Positions 24,085 to 43,300 of a stretch of DNA of 64,000 nt are shown one piece after another; position 1 is the first letter of the stretch, and the number at the start of each line of letters is the position of its first letter. A program made the position numbers and the translations under genes. Source of the DNA: Ulota crispa (Eukaryota > Streptophyta > Bryopsida > Orthotrichales > Orthotrichaceae); assembly GCA_963920765.1 (NCBI GenBank), contig OY987244.1, positions 9,116,501 through 9,180,500 of the forward strand, given 5' to 3'. The notes beneath the pieces were generated by a model, which searched no databases, was not told the origin of the DNA, and was given only the letters and a program-made list of their open reading frames with translations.

Positions 24085-24985
24085 ACTTAAAAATAGGGTA
24101 GTGGTACTGCCACTCTCCTTTTTGATATTGCCACCCTCCTTTTTGATATTGCCACCCTCCTTTTTGATATTGCCACCCTCCTTTTTGATATTGCCACCCT
24201 CCTTTTTGATATTGCCACCCTCCTTTTTGATATTGCCACCCTCCTTTTTGATATTGCCACCCTCCTTTTTGATATTGCCACCCTCCTTTTTGATATTGCC
24301 ACCCTCCTTTTTGATATTGCCACCCTCCTTTTTGATATTGCCACCCTCCTTTTTGATATTGCCACCCTCCTTTTTGATATTGCCACCCTCCTTTTTGATA
24401 CTGCCACCCTCCATTTTGATACTGCCACCTCCTTTTTTGATACTGCCACCCCTCTTTTTGATACTACCACCCCTCTTTTTGATACTACCACCCCTCTTTG
24501 TGATACTACCACCCCTCTTTTTGATACTACCACCCCTCTTTTTGATACTACCACCCCTCTTTTTGATACTACCACCCCTCTTTTTGATACTACCACCCCC
24601 CCTCTTTTTGATACTGCCATCTCCCTCATTTACATCATTATTTAAATTTTAGTGGTTTTTGGGGACATTTTGTTAAACAAAATTAGAATTAAATATGTAT
24701 AATTTTTTGTTGGTGTTTTTCAAAATGATAAATTGCAATCAAAATTTTTGATAAGAAAAGACAACACTATTATATTTTCTTATCAAAATTTTTGATTGCA
24801 ATTTATCATTAAAAAAAAACAACAAAAATCACTAGGTTTTATACATATTTGATTCTAAATTAAAATAAATTTGTCCCCAAAAACCACTAAAATTTGAACA
24901 ATGATGTAAAAGAGGGGGGGTGGAAGTATCAAAAAGGGGGGTGGCAGTATCAAAAAGGGAGGTGGCACTATCAAGAACCTAAAAA
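24085..24985. repeat. Foldback structure with a 21-bp minisatellite in both arms
   Basis: The centre lies near 24,768. A perfect core pairs about 24,727-24,759 with 24,777-24,809 around a short loop. Further out, TTTTAGTGGTTTTTGGGGAC (from about 24,648) is the inverse of GTCCCCAAAAACCACTAAAA (from about 24,873). Beyond that, the left arm carries about 25 copies of a 21-bp unit (TTTTTGATATTGCCACCCTC plus C) from about 24,099 to 24,625, and the right arm carries about three inverted copies from about 24,910 to 24,975. The left array changes variant along its length, from GATATTGCCACC to GATACTACCACCCC. No transposase and no clear target duplication were found. The unit is a multiple of three, so long repetitive open frames on both strands are by-products. 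Confidence 0.85.
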
Positions 24986-26049
24986 TAGAGTAAAGTACAA
25001 GTTTAACTAAAGTCAAAAATGGAATAAATTAAAATTTAAGGGGCACGGGGATACAATGCATGGGATTAGGGGAGCAGGGATAGGGAGAAGGCATGGGAAT
25101 AGAGAGCATAGGGATAGGGGGTCATGGAGTAGAAGGGAATATGAATAGGGGATACAAAGATCACCAATAGGTGAGTAAACTAATGAATAATAAATCACAA
25201 GTCCTCCGTACTCGTCGTACTGACGGGGTCATGTGAGAAACATTCTCAAGCATGAATGCAAGTTTAAAAAATGTATTGACACAAAAAATGTTTTGAGATT
25301 TGAAAATTTTGAGCCTTCATCAAGGCCCTATGGCCCCCTATGACCACATGGCCCCTCCAATGTTTTGAGATTTAAATTTTTTTAACCTACCTCATGTCCA
25401 AGGTGCCCATGACCCCTGGCCTACCCATGACCCCATGCCCCTCCCCCCATGGCCCCCTCACCCATGGTCCCCTCCCCCCATGGCCCCCTCATCCATGGCC
25501 CCCTCCCCCCATGGCATGGCATCCATCTCCATACCATGCCATCCACACCCATGTTATGCCATCCATCTCCATACCATGCCATCCACCCCCATGTTATGCC
25601 ATCCACCCTCCCATGCCATGCCATCCACCCCATGCATTTAGGCTTCTGATCACAGCCTGCTTCTTCCGTCTTGGCTGTTTTTGCTTTCGTCCAACTGACT
25701 CAACCTTCAGCACTCTTCTTCTCAGGGTTTGCACTTTGCTCATGGTCTTTCCTTCTCCCGTATCCCTTCCTTCTCAAGGTTTGCTTGCTGTTGGAATGAA
25801 TTGGATGGATTTAGTTATAGGATTGTTATGTTGCCATGTAGGATGAATTAGCCTTCAGCCAATCAGGTGGAGGACTACAGCTTGAGACAAAATCAGACCA
25901 CATTATATTATATATATAGATAATCAAAGAAATTAAGTAAAACTAGATATGGTCAATCTCGCCAATGTCCTATGGTAATTGGAGAAGTAGTTGGAGATAG
26001 AAATTGCTTCCCAAACTCCATTTGATCAAGCAAGCAGAAAACGAACGAA
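24986..26049. other. Intergenic, G/C-skewed low-complexity patches
   Basis: No gene is recognised. 25,040-25,160 is purine-rich with repeated GGGATAGGG, and 25,430-25,640 is the CCCCATGG / CCATGCCATCC repeat listed separately. The rest, up to the MFP2 upstream region, shows nothing specific apart from a short TA-rich run near 25,900. Confidence 0.5.
25438..25635 (+). repeat. Two adjacent small tandem arrays, ~31 bp and 40 bp
   Basis: CCCCTCCCCCCATGG recurs at about 25,438, 25,469 and 25,499. A second unit, ATCCATCTCCATACCATGCC, recurs at 25,521 and 25,561 and is followed by truncated ATCCACCC copies. These give open frames on both strands that have no gene character. Confidence 0.75.
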
Positions 26050-26496
26050 GCCAATCTACTAGCGTAGTCCACGTCAGCACTGGACCTGTCAATTCTGCAC
26101 GGAACAACGAAAACGACCACTTTTGAGTGCTGAAGTAAGCTATTCTAGTAACTCAATACTTCATGGTAAGTTACGAGTCCAGATCGGCAATATAGTAACT
26201 CACGCAAGTAAGTGACGATAGTGACAAGAGCTGCGTGGGCCCGCCCGACCGCCAGAAAGGCAGAGTGTGCACAGGAAGCAAAAGGCGATTGCCAGTGCGG
26301 TGGGAAGCATGCTCATCAGGTGCCGTGTCTTCTCCAATTCCCCTTCTCGCTACCTTAACTTAAGTTACTTGAAACACTCGATCGATCACATGCCAGCCCC
26401 TTCGTTTCAATCGACTCACACTTCACCTCGAGACGCGCACAATTCTTGAGGTTTTGCTGTGCTTTGCTGTGCTCTACTTTGCTTTGTTTTGCTGCC
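26050..26496 (+). promoter_or_regulatory. Upstream region and likely 5' UTR of the MFP2 gene
   Basis: The stretch directly before the start codon is less AT-rich than the DNA further upstream and ends in a pyrimidine-rich segment with repeated TGCTTTGCTGTGC-like words, typical of a plant 5' UTR. No TATA box or start site can be fixed by eye. Confidence 0.4.
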
Positions 26497-34760
<8,264 letters not shown>

Positions 34761-35289
34761 ACTCGGTTGTTGTTCATAAGTAAGCAGCCTCCGTTATACA
34801 TGGTCAGGACATATGTTGAGAGTCCCTTGAGGATACATCAGTACATATATTGAGCACCTAGTTAGACACTAAGCCGTTTTAACAGTGACTATATCCCAAT
34901 AGGTGGTGTAATGCTTCTCTTATTTAAATAAGCTCGCAGAAGCTTACTGGCAGACATTTTGTTTCGATTATCTATCTTTGATTCAAACCCGTTGTTGAGG
35001 CTTGTGGCGTTAATTTTCTTTAACATCCTACTTAAAATTTTGGGTAACCCCTAATGGCCCAAGCAACCAGAATGTGGTCTGTTGCTTGTGCAGGCCACCG
35101 CAGGTGCCATTATCAACTAAAACTTGTTAGCCTTTAGCTCTTCCGGCTTAAAGCTTAGGTTTGGGGCAAAGTTCCAAATCTGTCAATAGATAGACGATTT
35201 GACTATGAATTTTGAGAGAAATACATACGAGTGTGGAGAAGTCAACTGGCTTGGTGCCATTCATCTTACAAAATGGGATTGCCCAGTCT
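34761..35289. other. MFP2 3' flank, no separate gene
   Basis: The first few hundred bases after the stop should contain the MFP2 3' UTR. No polyadenylation site can be fixed. Towards 35,290 the sequence runs into the 3' part of a minus-strand LINE, whose untranslated tail may already begin near 35,040. Confidence 0.4.
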
Positions 35290-37516
35290 TCGACAAAGGC
35301 TTTTCATAATTCTTGACTCAAGTCATTAGTCTTAGGAATAGCTGTGATCAATTTCAGATTGCAATGCCGGCATGGAGGGTTACTGTCCACGCACTGGCTA
35401 ACGGTTGCTTGACGATCTGCAGATCTCCATTGTAACTCCTGCTGCATTGTTCTCTCCAGATAAACCAGAGAAGAAAACCTTGAAGCAGGCTCCACGGCTG
35501 CTCTTTGTGCACGTAGTGTATCGCTTTGTCAATGGTAAGTAAAACCTTCAAGTTGTCTAACAGTGCTTCCTCCCTTCCTGGAAAGGCGGTTTCTCCATGA
35601 ATGCTTGCTAATCGCTGGTACCGCCTCCATACCGTGGATGCAAATTGACAACTCGAGAACAGATGGCTTATCTTTTTTTCCCTCTACTGCTGTGCGAAGG
35701 ACACAATTCTGAGGGTGTATCATGCCTCCAGTTTGTAGCCGGTCACATGTGGTTACTGAGTTACTCCCTTGTTCGTGAGGGACCACAGGAATGTAGCAGG
35801 CTTTCCGGCCTCGATCCATGTCATAAGAAATCATGGGGATCTGTTGGGGTGTGTATCCTCTTGACTCCAAGGTTCTGGTTGCCGTGAATGCCGTACCAGC
35901 CTTTATGAGACCGATCCTGTACCCCTTTTTGTTTGTGTAACTGAAGAATGGGACTCTCTTCAACAGTGTCATCTCTTTCCGTTCTTTCTCTCCTGGATCC
36001 CACGGCAACTCGCTCACATGGCTATTGGGAAAATGCCAGAGATAGCTCTTTGGGATCACATTCTCCAAATGCTCGTGCTTGAAGCGACCACTATACGACC
36101 CTGATGGATCGATATCGTTGATTGGGGAGTGTGAAATATTCTTCTTCTAGGGTGACGATCCCGCTCTCTGGATTGACGGAGAACCGCTTAGCCATCGTCT
36201 TTAATTAGCTGCTGGTTAATCTCCGTGATGGAAAAAGCGTGTTTTGGCTCCTGTGCAGTGCTGTGCCCGAGCCAGTCTCTCTCTGCAGCTGCATGGACCC
36301 CTCAAGAATCCCATGGGACCAGAAATATTGCTTTGGTTCGTCTCCTCCTGTAATGGAACTTGTGAGCATCTGGTGTGAAGTTGAGTCTTGATCACCTGAT
36401 TGGTCTTCCAATCCATCGTGGCAAAATTTCAAAGGGCACCAACCTTGTTGACGTTTGGCCCATAAATGGTACCTTACACTGTCTCCAAAGCCTAGGGGTT
36501 TATTCTGTGCGTCTGTGATTAGGGGATTTCTGTAGAGCGGCTGTCACAATATTTGTGACTCTAGGGTCGGGTCCTTGAGATCTAGTTTGTGTTTGATCGA
36601 TGTGAAAGCCTTAAAGGCTGTCATCTACTAGGTATGAGATCTGACCTTTATGAGCTGCTTTTAAGTAAAAAAGTTAGTTTGTGGAGGTCGGCTACCGTTG
36701 TTCTCTTCTATCGACCTTCTTTTGCTAATCCTTTATCTAAGCAGTGCCTTCCACGGCTCTGCTCCTGGGCTCAAGCTCCTGACTATAAGCTTCGAGAAGA
36801 CTGAGGCTCTGTGTTTGCAGGTAAGGGCCTAAAACTGTAATGCCTCCTTGCGTGATTGATAAAATCCACGAGCTCACTTCACTCTGGCGCATGCCTACCC
36901 CACATCCTTACCAGACAACAGTTAATTTTTGACAAGGCTCCATATTATATCACGTTTCCCTTTATTAAGCTCGCAGCATCCAACTATTTACCAGCAGGTT
37001 GCCAATAAGTTATAACTTGATTACAAATCAGGATTCTTCCTGCTAAGGAAAGGTTTTTCCCGGCCCAGGTGTTAAGCTTACCAGCAAGGGTGTTCACGAG
37101 TGTTCAGTGAGTTCGAATGCGGCCACAGATGAAACCCTACTAATGGTCCTAAGTACTGTACTCCCTCCCCATGTTTGACTCATTGGAGTGCACGCTCTTC
37201 TATCTTGTCGAAGATTTTGAGGTTCGGGAAGTCCCCTTAGGGCGCGTGTTGTTGGTTCCAATTAATTTTTGACCCGGATGCTAAGCAGTATGTGCCCAAC
37301 AGTGTCTGTGCTTTGTCAAGGTTTACTTAGTTGCCATACAGATATAAGGCGGTATCATCTGCATACGAGGCATCCCTTACGGTTTGACACCCTGGGAGCT
37401 GAAATCCTTCCATCTGGTATTGCTCACTGATTAGAGGGTAGCCGAGGGCATCTAAGGTTATAATGAAGAGAAACAGTGCTAGAGGACCTCTTCATTGACA
37501 ATAACTTCTTCATTAA

Positions 37517-37876
37517 CCCTTAAACGTCCAGAAGGACAAAAAATGTCCTCAGACCTTGAAAAAAGATTTTGTGTCATAGGAAAATGTTGTTGTTCTTCTG
37601 ATTTTTTTCAGAAGTGATCATAAACACATGGTCCATCATGGAAGGCAAAAAATTATCTCATCAGATGCATTCATATTTATGGGGAACCCAAGTTTTGATA
37701 AGATTCAAAAACACAGTGTTAGGTTCCAAGCTACCTTTTTGCGATTTTCATGAAGGCACCATGCACTGTTGACTTCTTCAGTTATAAGAATTTTTTTAAT
37801 AATTAATGGGCATTGAGATGAACAATACTTATACTGTAACCAGGCTAGTCACAGTGACCAATTCAGCGTTTAAGGG
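37517..37876. mobile_element. 360-bp piggyBac-type MITE inserted in the LINE
   Basis: The element starts CCCTTAAACGTCC and ends GCGTTTAAGGG, giving a perfect 10-bp terminal inverted repeat (CCCTTAAACG). It is flanked on both sides by TTAA (37,513-37,516 and 37,877-37,880), the piggyBac target duplication. LINE sequence continues on both sides. A subterminal GTCC...GGAC hairpin lies near the left end. There is no coding capacity, so it would need a transposase in trans. The ends resemble those of the 6.67-kb piggyBac element at 48,008. Confidence 0.85.
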
Positions 37877-38049
37877 TTAACAATGATTGCAGAGGTTGAG
37901 TTTTTGTAAAGGGCCATAGAGCTTTTGATGAATTGGTCATCTAAGCCTCTAGCTTTCATGACCTCTTCCATAAAGACCAAGTCAATGTGGTCATGGGCAT
38001 TTTCAAAATCAAGGTGCAATATGACAAGACCTTGATTGTTCTAATTTAA

Positions 38050-38421
38050 CCCCTAAATGCCCAAGGCACCACATTTTGGTATCGACAATATTTTGAAGTT
38101 CTATAAAACCTAACTAGGCTGCTATTTTTAGGATTAGTATTTTAGAATAATTATTATTGAAGTCTAGTTTTAGCATTAAAAACCGGATTTTGAAAGTTAT
38201 TGATTGTGAATTGTCTATTCAAGATTTTGTGCAAGGGTGTCCATTACAATCTTAAGTGATATTGTTGTGTTTTCTTTTCCAATGTGATGTTTAACATATG
38301 TAGTTTGAATTTGTATGGTTACAGTTAAAAAAAAATTTATACAACCTATCAAAATGTTGGCATTTTGTTCAATTTAGAGAAAATTCCTAGAAGCTCAAAA
38401 AAGGCCTTGGGCATTTAGGGG
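38050..38421. mobile_element. 372-bp piggyBac-type MITE at the 5' side of the LINE fragment
   Basis: The left end CCCCTAAATGCCCAAGGC is the exact inverse of the right end GCCTTGGGCATTTAGGGG, an 18-bp terminal inverted repeat. It is preceded by TTAA (38,046-38,049) and followed by TTAG, one base off the duplication. LINE-like sequence appears on both sides. The longer, perfect repeat and the different internal sequence make this a separate subfamily from the MITE at 37,517. Confidence 0.85.
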
Positions 38422-38450
38422 TTAGGGAGGCTTTTTGTACCAATAGATTT

Positions 38451-39959
38451 CATTATTTTGATTGTAATTTTTCAAATTAACTATTATAATAGAGTTGGTC
38501 ATATGCCTAAAAAATTTCATAACATTTTGAATTGGGGAACACATACATACTAAAAAAAAATAGAATGTCTAACTAGTTTCAAGAAAATTTTCATACAAAG
38601 GTATTTTTTCAACAATTTTTAGCTTCCGCATACAATGATCTTTTCAAAATGCATACGGTAGAGTTTTAGGTTTTAGCTAGCTTCAAAGGAGGGTGGAAAA
38701 AAGAAAGGAAATTGGCCAAAAATTGTGGTTTTGATCAATAAGCTTGATCAACATAGAGCCACTTCAACAAAAGTAAAGTAAATAATGATAAGCAAAAACA
38801 AGTTCCTTCATGAAATGAGGTTGGGTCAAATTTAAAAAGAAAATATCTCCTCCCCTCAACCTTTGGGGAAGATCCCAAATTGTTAGTTGCATTTAAACAA
38901 ATGTGCTTATGCTGCCCTACAAGTAAACAAAAGTATATATTCCATCATCTTATTTTCCACAAATTTAAATGGTTTGAAAATTGGTGCATTGGAAAGCTCT
39001 TCTCTGGACACACATCCTCTAAATTTTAGTAGGGCATTTTTTTAGGACAAATTTGTTTTTGCCAGATTTGCAATGGCGCCAGCCCATTGCTTTATAAATG
39101 GCGGAATGATGAATTATTCGCTATTTTTTTTGCCAACTAGCAAAAAATTGCCAAAAAAAAATCTGCTGGTCTTTAGGGGTAAATCCTCTAATCACAAATG
39201 CTTTGAGTAAATCTCACGGCTAGTGTTTGTGTGTGTATTCTGATTATATTTTGCCACTCATTATGACTTTGAATATACCAAGTAAGCAATGTAGTAAACT
39301 TTCTTTGGGTACAAGCAATTCTCTAATATGATTAAAAAACTAATGCATAAAAAAATAGTTTCTTGCCTTTGAATTGCAAAGGAGAAAGCTTTGCATCAAG
39401 CAAAACTACAAAATACAAAGTTGGAATAGGTACTTTACTCAAAAAGCTAACCAACGCTATAAGTACATAATCAGTTGTAGTGTAGCTCCTTGTACGCTCA
39501 TACAAAGATAATAACTAGCAAAAAAATATGTAACTAATTGCAATGCTAGTAAACTCTCTTTGGGTGCAAACACTTGTTTAGTATACTTAATGACCACATG
39601 ATGCTTAGGTATCCTCTCCAATTTTACTAAATTGAATTTTCATGGTGTGATTACGTTTGAAATAGATTTTTTCAAGAGAGTGAATTTTTCTTTTAACATA
39701 TGGCTACTTGAAAAATCTATACCTTAAATCAGGTTGTTTGTTTGTTTGTTTGTTTGGATGTTTGTTTTTTTGTTTGTCACATCGAGATCTTGCAGACCAT
39801 GAGTTCCCCATTGCATGCTTGGTATCATTGGAAAGCTCTTGACAATGAGAAGTACATGAGCTTGGTTTGGTGACATTTAAACCTATGGTGAGAAAATTAT
39901 TGAATTTCAAAGTCTTTTATGGGTTGATAACCAAAACCCAAGAAACCAAAGTACTGTAA
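38451..39959. other. AT-rich intergenic DNA
   Basis: No gene is recognised. CATTGGAAAGCTCTT occurs twice, near 38,988 and 39,829, suggesting diverged copies of an unnamed repeat. A TTTG-rich run lies at about 39,728-39,778. Confidence 0.45.
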
Positions 39960-40360
39960 AAGCAAAAACAATAATAAGAGGAAAGGGAGGGCGGGCAGCA
40001 ACAATGGGCAGCAGCAACACAATTGAGGCAGTTGTCGTGCACTTCCGTTGCCATTCAGTTCAGTTCAGTGTTGTTTGCCGAGGCTCTCACGACGCGGCAC
40101 TTCTCCGTCTCGCCGGGCTATGGCCATGGCTATGGCCGACCTCCGCCTCTGACGCCCTCTCTCCTCTCCTCTCCTCTCCCTTCTCCCTTCTCCTTCTTCC
40201 TTCCCCCTCCTCCCTCTCCTCCTCCGCACCGAAGCTCGTTCATGGAGTGAGAGGTTCGCGATTCCCTTTCCTCGTTCTTGGTAGGTAGTGAAACACGACA
40301 CACCCCGATTTATAGAGGTGGTTCTGGCCCAGGGTTTGAGGGAGTGCCGGATCGGCAGCC
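39960..40360 (+). promoter_or_regulatory. Upstream region and likely 5' UTR of auxilin-like gene A
   Basis: Composition switches from AT-rich to GC-rich within this stretch. A long CT-rich tract (about 40,150-40,230, repeated CTCTC and CTCCTC) precedes the start codon, as is common in plant 5' leaders and core promoters. No specific start site is visible. Confidence 0.45.
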
Positions 40361-43300
40361 ATGGAGGACTTCGCCAACATCTTGCACCGCGACTACGGCC
40401 TGAAGCCGGGCGGCAAGAGCGCGCCCATGACCGGGGGCAGCCACAGCCGAGCTGGATCGTCGGGCGGTGCGGGCCTGGGCCAACGCTCGGGATCGGCGTC
40501 GCGGATGGCCAACGACGACGTCTTCAGCTCTGTTTTCAACCCCTCACCTGTCAACGGAGTGGGCGCCAGGTGTGTACGTCTGCTTTGTCTGTCTTGGACC
40601 GCGAATCCTCGGAGTTCAGTTTGGTCTCTCTGGCTCAGGGTTGCGAAAGTTGTGAACCGCTTGGTGTGCAAAGATATGCGACATTTAAAGTTCTCAGCCT
40701 GTGGAAATCCGAGGTCGAGGATTCGCTCTATGGTGCAATAATTAGGGATTAGATGTCTGCTTCGGTGGAGTGATTGACAGAAATTCACGGGGTGTTTGGT
40801 ATTTTGTGTTAAGAATGCTTTCGATGCAGTTTTCTTTACGCGGATCGGCTCATCGTTGTTGATCTAACAAATGCGAACCAGTCCTGTGATAGGGTTTACG
40901 AGTCAATACATTTCTATAGGACTCGATCTTTGTTTCGAATGGACCCTGAACTTTTTCTTACTAGCGGGTATGTGTAACTTTCCAGTCGCTTATCACGGAA
41001 TATAGGCCGTTGGTCATAAAATCGGCACTTCAGGCACGTAAAGAATGTAGTTTATTATTTTTGGAATTTCCAGATTTTTAGATACTCTCTTTAGCTTTCG
41101 TAAGGGAATTTAAACACTCCAGGGTATGAATCACCTGGATGTGGTATGCAAATGCTATCAAGTTTTATTGGTACTGGTAGATGACCTAAACCGAGACAAT
41201 ATCTGAAGTTCAGATGTTCGACGTCGTTACACTCGATATGGATTTATTGCGCAAGATTTTGGGTGTCCGGTTAGGTAGGTGTTGCAATTATCCAGTTAAA
41301 TCCGGACTCGAAGCAGGTCTCTCTCTAGCAATCATTTAAGTCATTTAGAATTTTATACACAGAAGAAGTATTGAACATATACTTTCAGTTACTCAGCTCA
41401 TAAACCAGCTATGTTGTTCGATTTAGCGTTCTCTTTTTAAAGATGCCAGTAAATAGTCATACCAGAACGGTAGCGTGTCGATGGAACGAGGTTGTGGTAA
41501 ACAACGACTAAGGCAACTCGAATTTTGGCTGAAGTCTTTGAAAACCAGTCCTTACCTCCATTCTGCTTGTATACCCTTTCCTCAGTGCAGGGCAATTTCT
41601 GACACTGATATAAGGCATTAGAAATTTTGTCGACCAAGCTGTCTACTGGAACTGCATCTAAAGGTGTTGACCCTTTCTGATATTGCTCGTGTCTTTTACC
41701 GAGGCGTGTGTTTAATCCCGTTCCTGACCCTACCATCTCAGAAAATAGATTTCTTGGCACCAATTCCATGATCAAATAGTGAAAGATGCTCCCTTGTGTT
41801 GGCCTCTCCATGAGATGCACATGATAACAAGAAATATCGTTCAAGCACTTAAACGGAGCTTGCTGTCCTCCAGCCAAACTGTGAGAAAAGATGGGCTCCT
41901 TCGTTTTCCAAATACCCTATGTCAAAACTAAGATTATTTCATCCTCAGGTCCAGATACAGAGGCATTCACCCTGTAACCCACTACCACCCCGAGCTGACA
42001 TAGATCGCTCTGAAGATCGTATTCAACTCTTCATCAGTACAAATACTTCCATCCCATCACTTCAGAAAAATCTTAGCTTTGCCCAAACATTTGTGGAAAA
42101 TCCTAGTCTCAGGGTCTCTGCTACTCACCGATAACAACAGTTATGGCACCTGCAACAGATCTCGCAGTACGTGCTCAGCGGGTGCATGGTGCAGTTTGCA
42201 CACGTTTGGTAGGACGAGGCTGTGAACGTGGAGTGGCATGTTGCAAATGTGCAGAAGCAGTAGCTCGGGAGCTCTCTACGACGACGTTTTCGGCGGGGCC
42301 CCGACCGGAGTGAGGCCGTCCAGCAATGACGCCTTCGGCGACCTGCTGGGAGGGTTCAACGCCTCCGGCACCAGGCCGCCGCAGGCCAGCCAGAACTCCT
42401 TCACCGAAGACTTGCTGGGAGGATTCGGCGCCTCCAAACCGGCGCAGGCAGCGGCGGCCCACGGGTCTTCTAGTTCTTTGGACGACATTTTCTCCGGGGG
42501 AGTGGGCACGCACGGGCGATCGTCGTCGCACAACAGTTTCGCGAACCACGACGACGACCCGTTCGGGTCGTTCGGCGTGCCGAAGGCGGAGGCGAAGGCG
42601 ACGCAGTCTCAGGCGCTGTTCGACGATGATTGGAGCTTCGGCGCGTCGAAACCGAGGCCTTCGTCGAGAGGGGCGGCGGCGTTGCACGGCTCGATGGACG
42701 GCGACCTTCTGGGGGGGTTTTCGAGCTCGTCGGGGCGATCGAAGCAGGCGACGGTGTTCCGATCTCCGCAGTCCAGCCCTCCGCGAGCGAAGCAGTCGGA
42801 ACCCGTGTTCGACGAGTTCCTGCCGGGGTTCGGCGGTGGCGAACAGGGCAAGGCGAAGGCGGTGTCGGACGCGGATGCGATGCGGGGCATTCCGATCATA
42901 AGCGCGGACGAGGACGACGTGTTCGGCAGCGTCCCGAGCTCGACGTCGGGGGCGACGCCGGATCCTTTCGGGGACATTCCCGGCGCCAAGTCGAGCGGCG
43001 AGGGCGATCCCCCTCGGGGGCCTGGCAGCGTTGCGGCCTTGGATGCGGACGAGATGCGCGGAATCCCGGCCATGAGCTCGTCTCCGATACCTGACGACGA
43101 TCCGTTCTCATCGGGTGCGGAGGCGGATCCTTTCGCCAACATCATTGCAGGATCGGTTCCTCCGCCCGCGGCGTCTTCTTACGCGGACCCGCTGGACGTG
43201 TTCGACCTGCCTCCCGCCGCCTCCGTTCCGTCTGGCGGCGGTGGCGGCGAGGGAGCGAGCGGGGGGTTCGGCGACGGGAGCGGATCGTTCGACCCGTTCG

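Larger units (their letters stand above)
35290..38450 (-). mobile_element. Old LINE fragment (L1-like) with reverse transcriptase, broken
   Basis: Read on the minus strand from about 38,440, it gives VILHLDFENAHDHIDLVF and KARGLDDQFIKSSMALYKN (start of the reverse transcriptase palm). After an inserted MITE come LALFLFIITLDALGYPL and the catalytic box SYADDTALYLYGN near 37,345, then ASGSKINWNQ. The C-terminal part continues to about 35,310, with WAKRQQGWCPLKFCHDGLED near 36,440 and LLWFIWREQCSRSYNG near 35,450, the latter like the zinc-finger/tail region of plant LINEs. Stops and frame changes are frequent, so it is inactive. No endonuclease domain was seen upstream, so the copy looks 5'-truncated. 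Two short TTAA-flanked elements have landed in it, so it is older than they are. Confidence 0.82.

Noticed and set aside
24099-24625. CRISPR-like regular repeat
   Set aside because: There are no unique spacers. It is a plain head-to-tail minisatellite in a plant genome.
24040-24652. Open frames of about 200, 180 and 124 codons with seven-residue repeats
   Set aside because: The 21-bp unit is a multiple of three without stops, so several frames stay open automatically. No start context or non-repeat domain is present.
25394-25846. Pro/His/Met-rich open frame of 150 codons
   Set aside because: It is a by-product of the CCATGG/CCATCC tandem arrays.
35529-36068. 179-codon minus-strand open frame as a separate gene
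   Set aside because: It lies within the C-terminal part of the LINE and is followed by the LINE tail motif, so it is treated as part of that element.
39164-39184. Possible further piggyBac right end (CTTTAGGGG followed by TAAA)
   Set aside because: The flank is not TTAA and no matching left end was found. The 18-bp inverted ends of the MITE at 38,050-38,421 already explain the nearby left end.
41437-41877. 146-codon minus-strand open frame inside the intron of auxilin copy A
   Set aside because: It is long for an intron, but no domain is recognised, it has no counterpart in the intron of copy B, and composition does not differ from its surroundings. It may be chance or a fragment of an unknown element.
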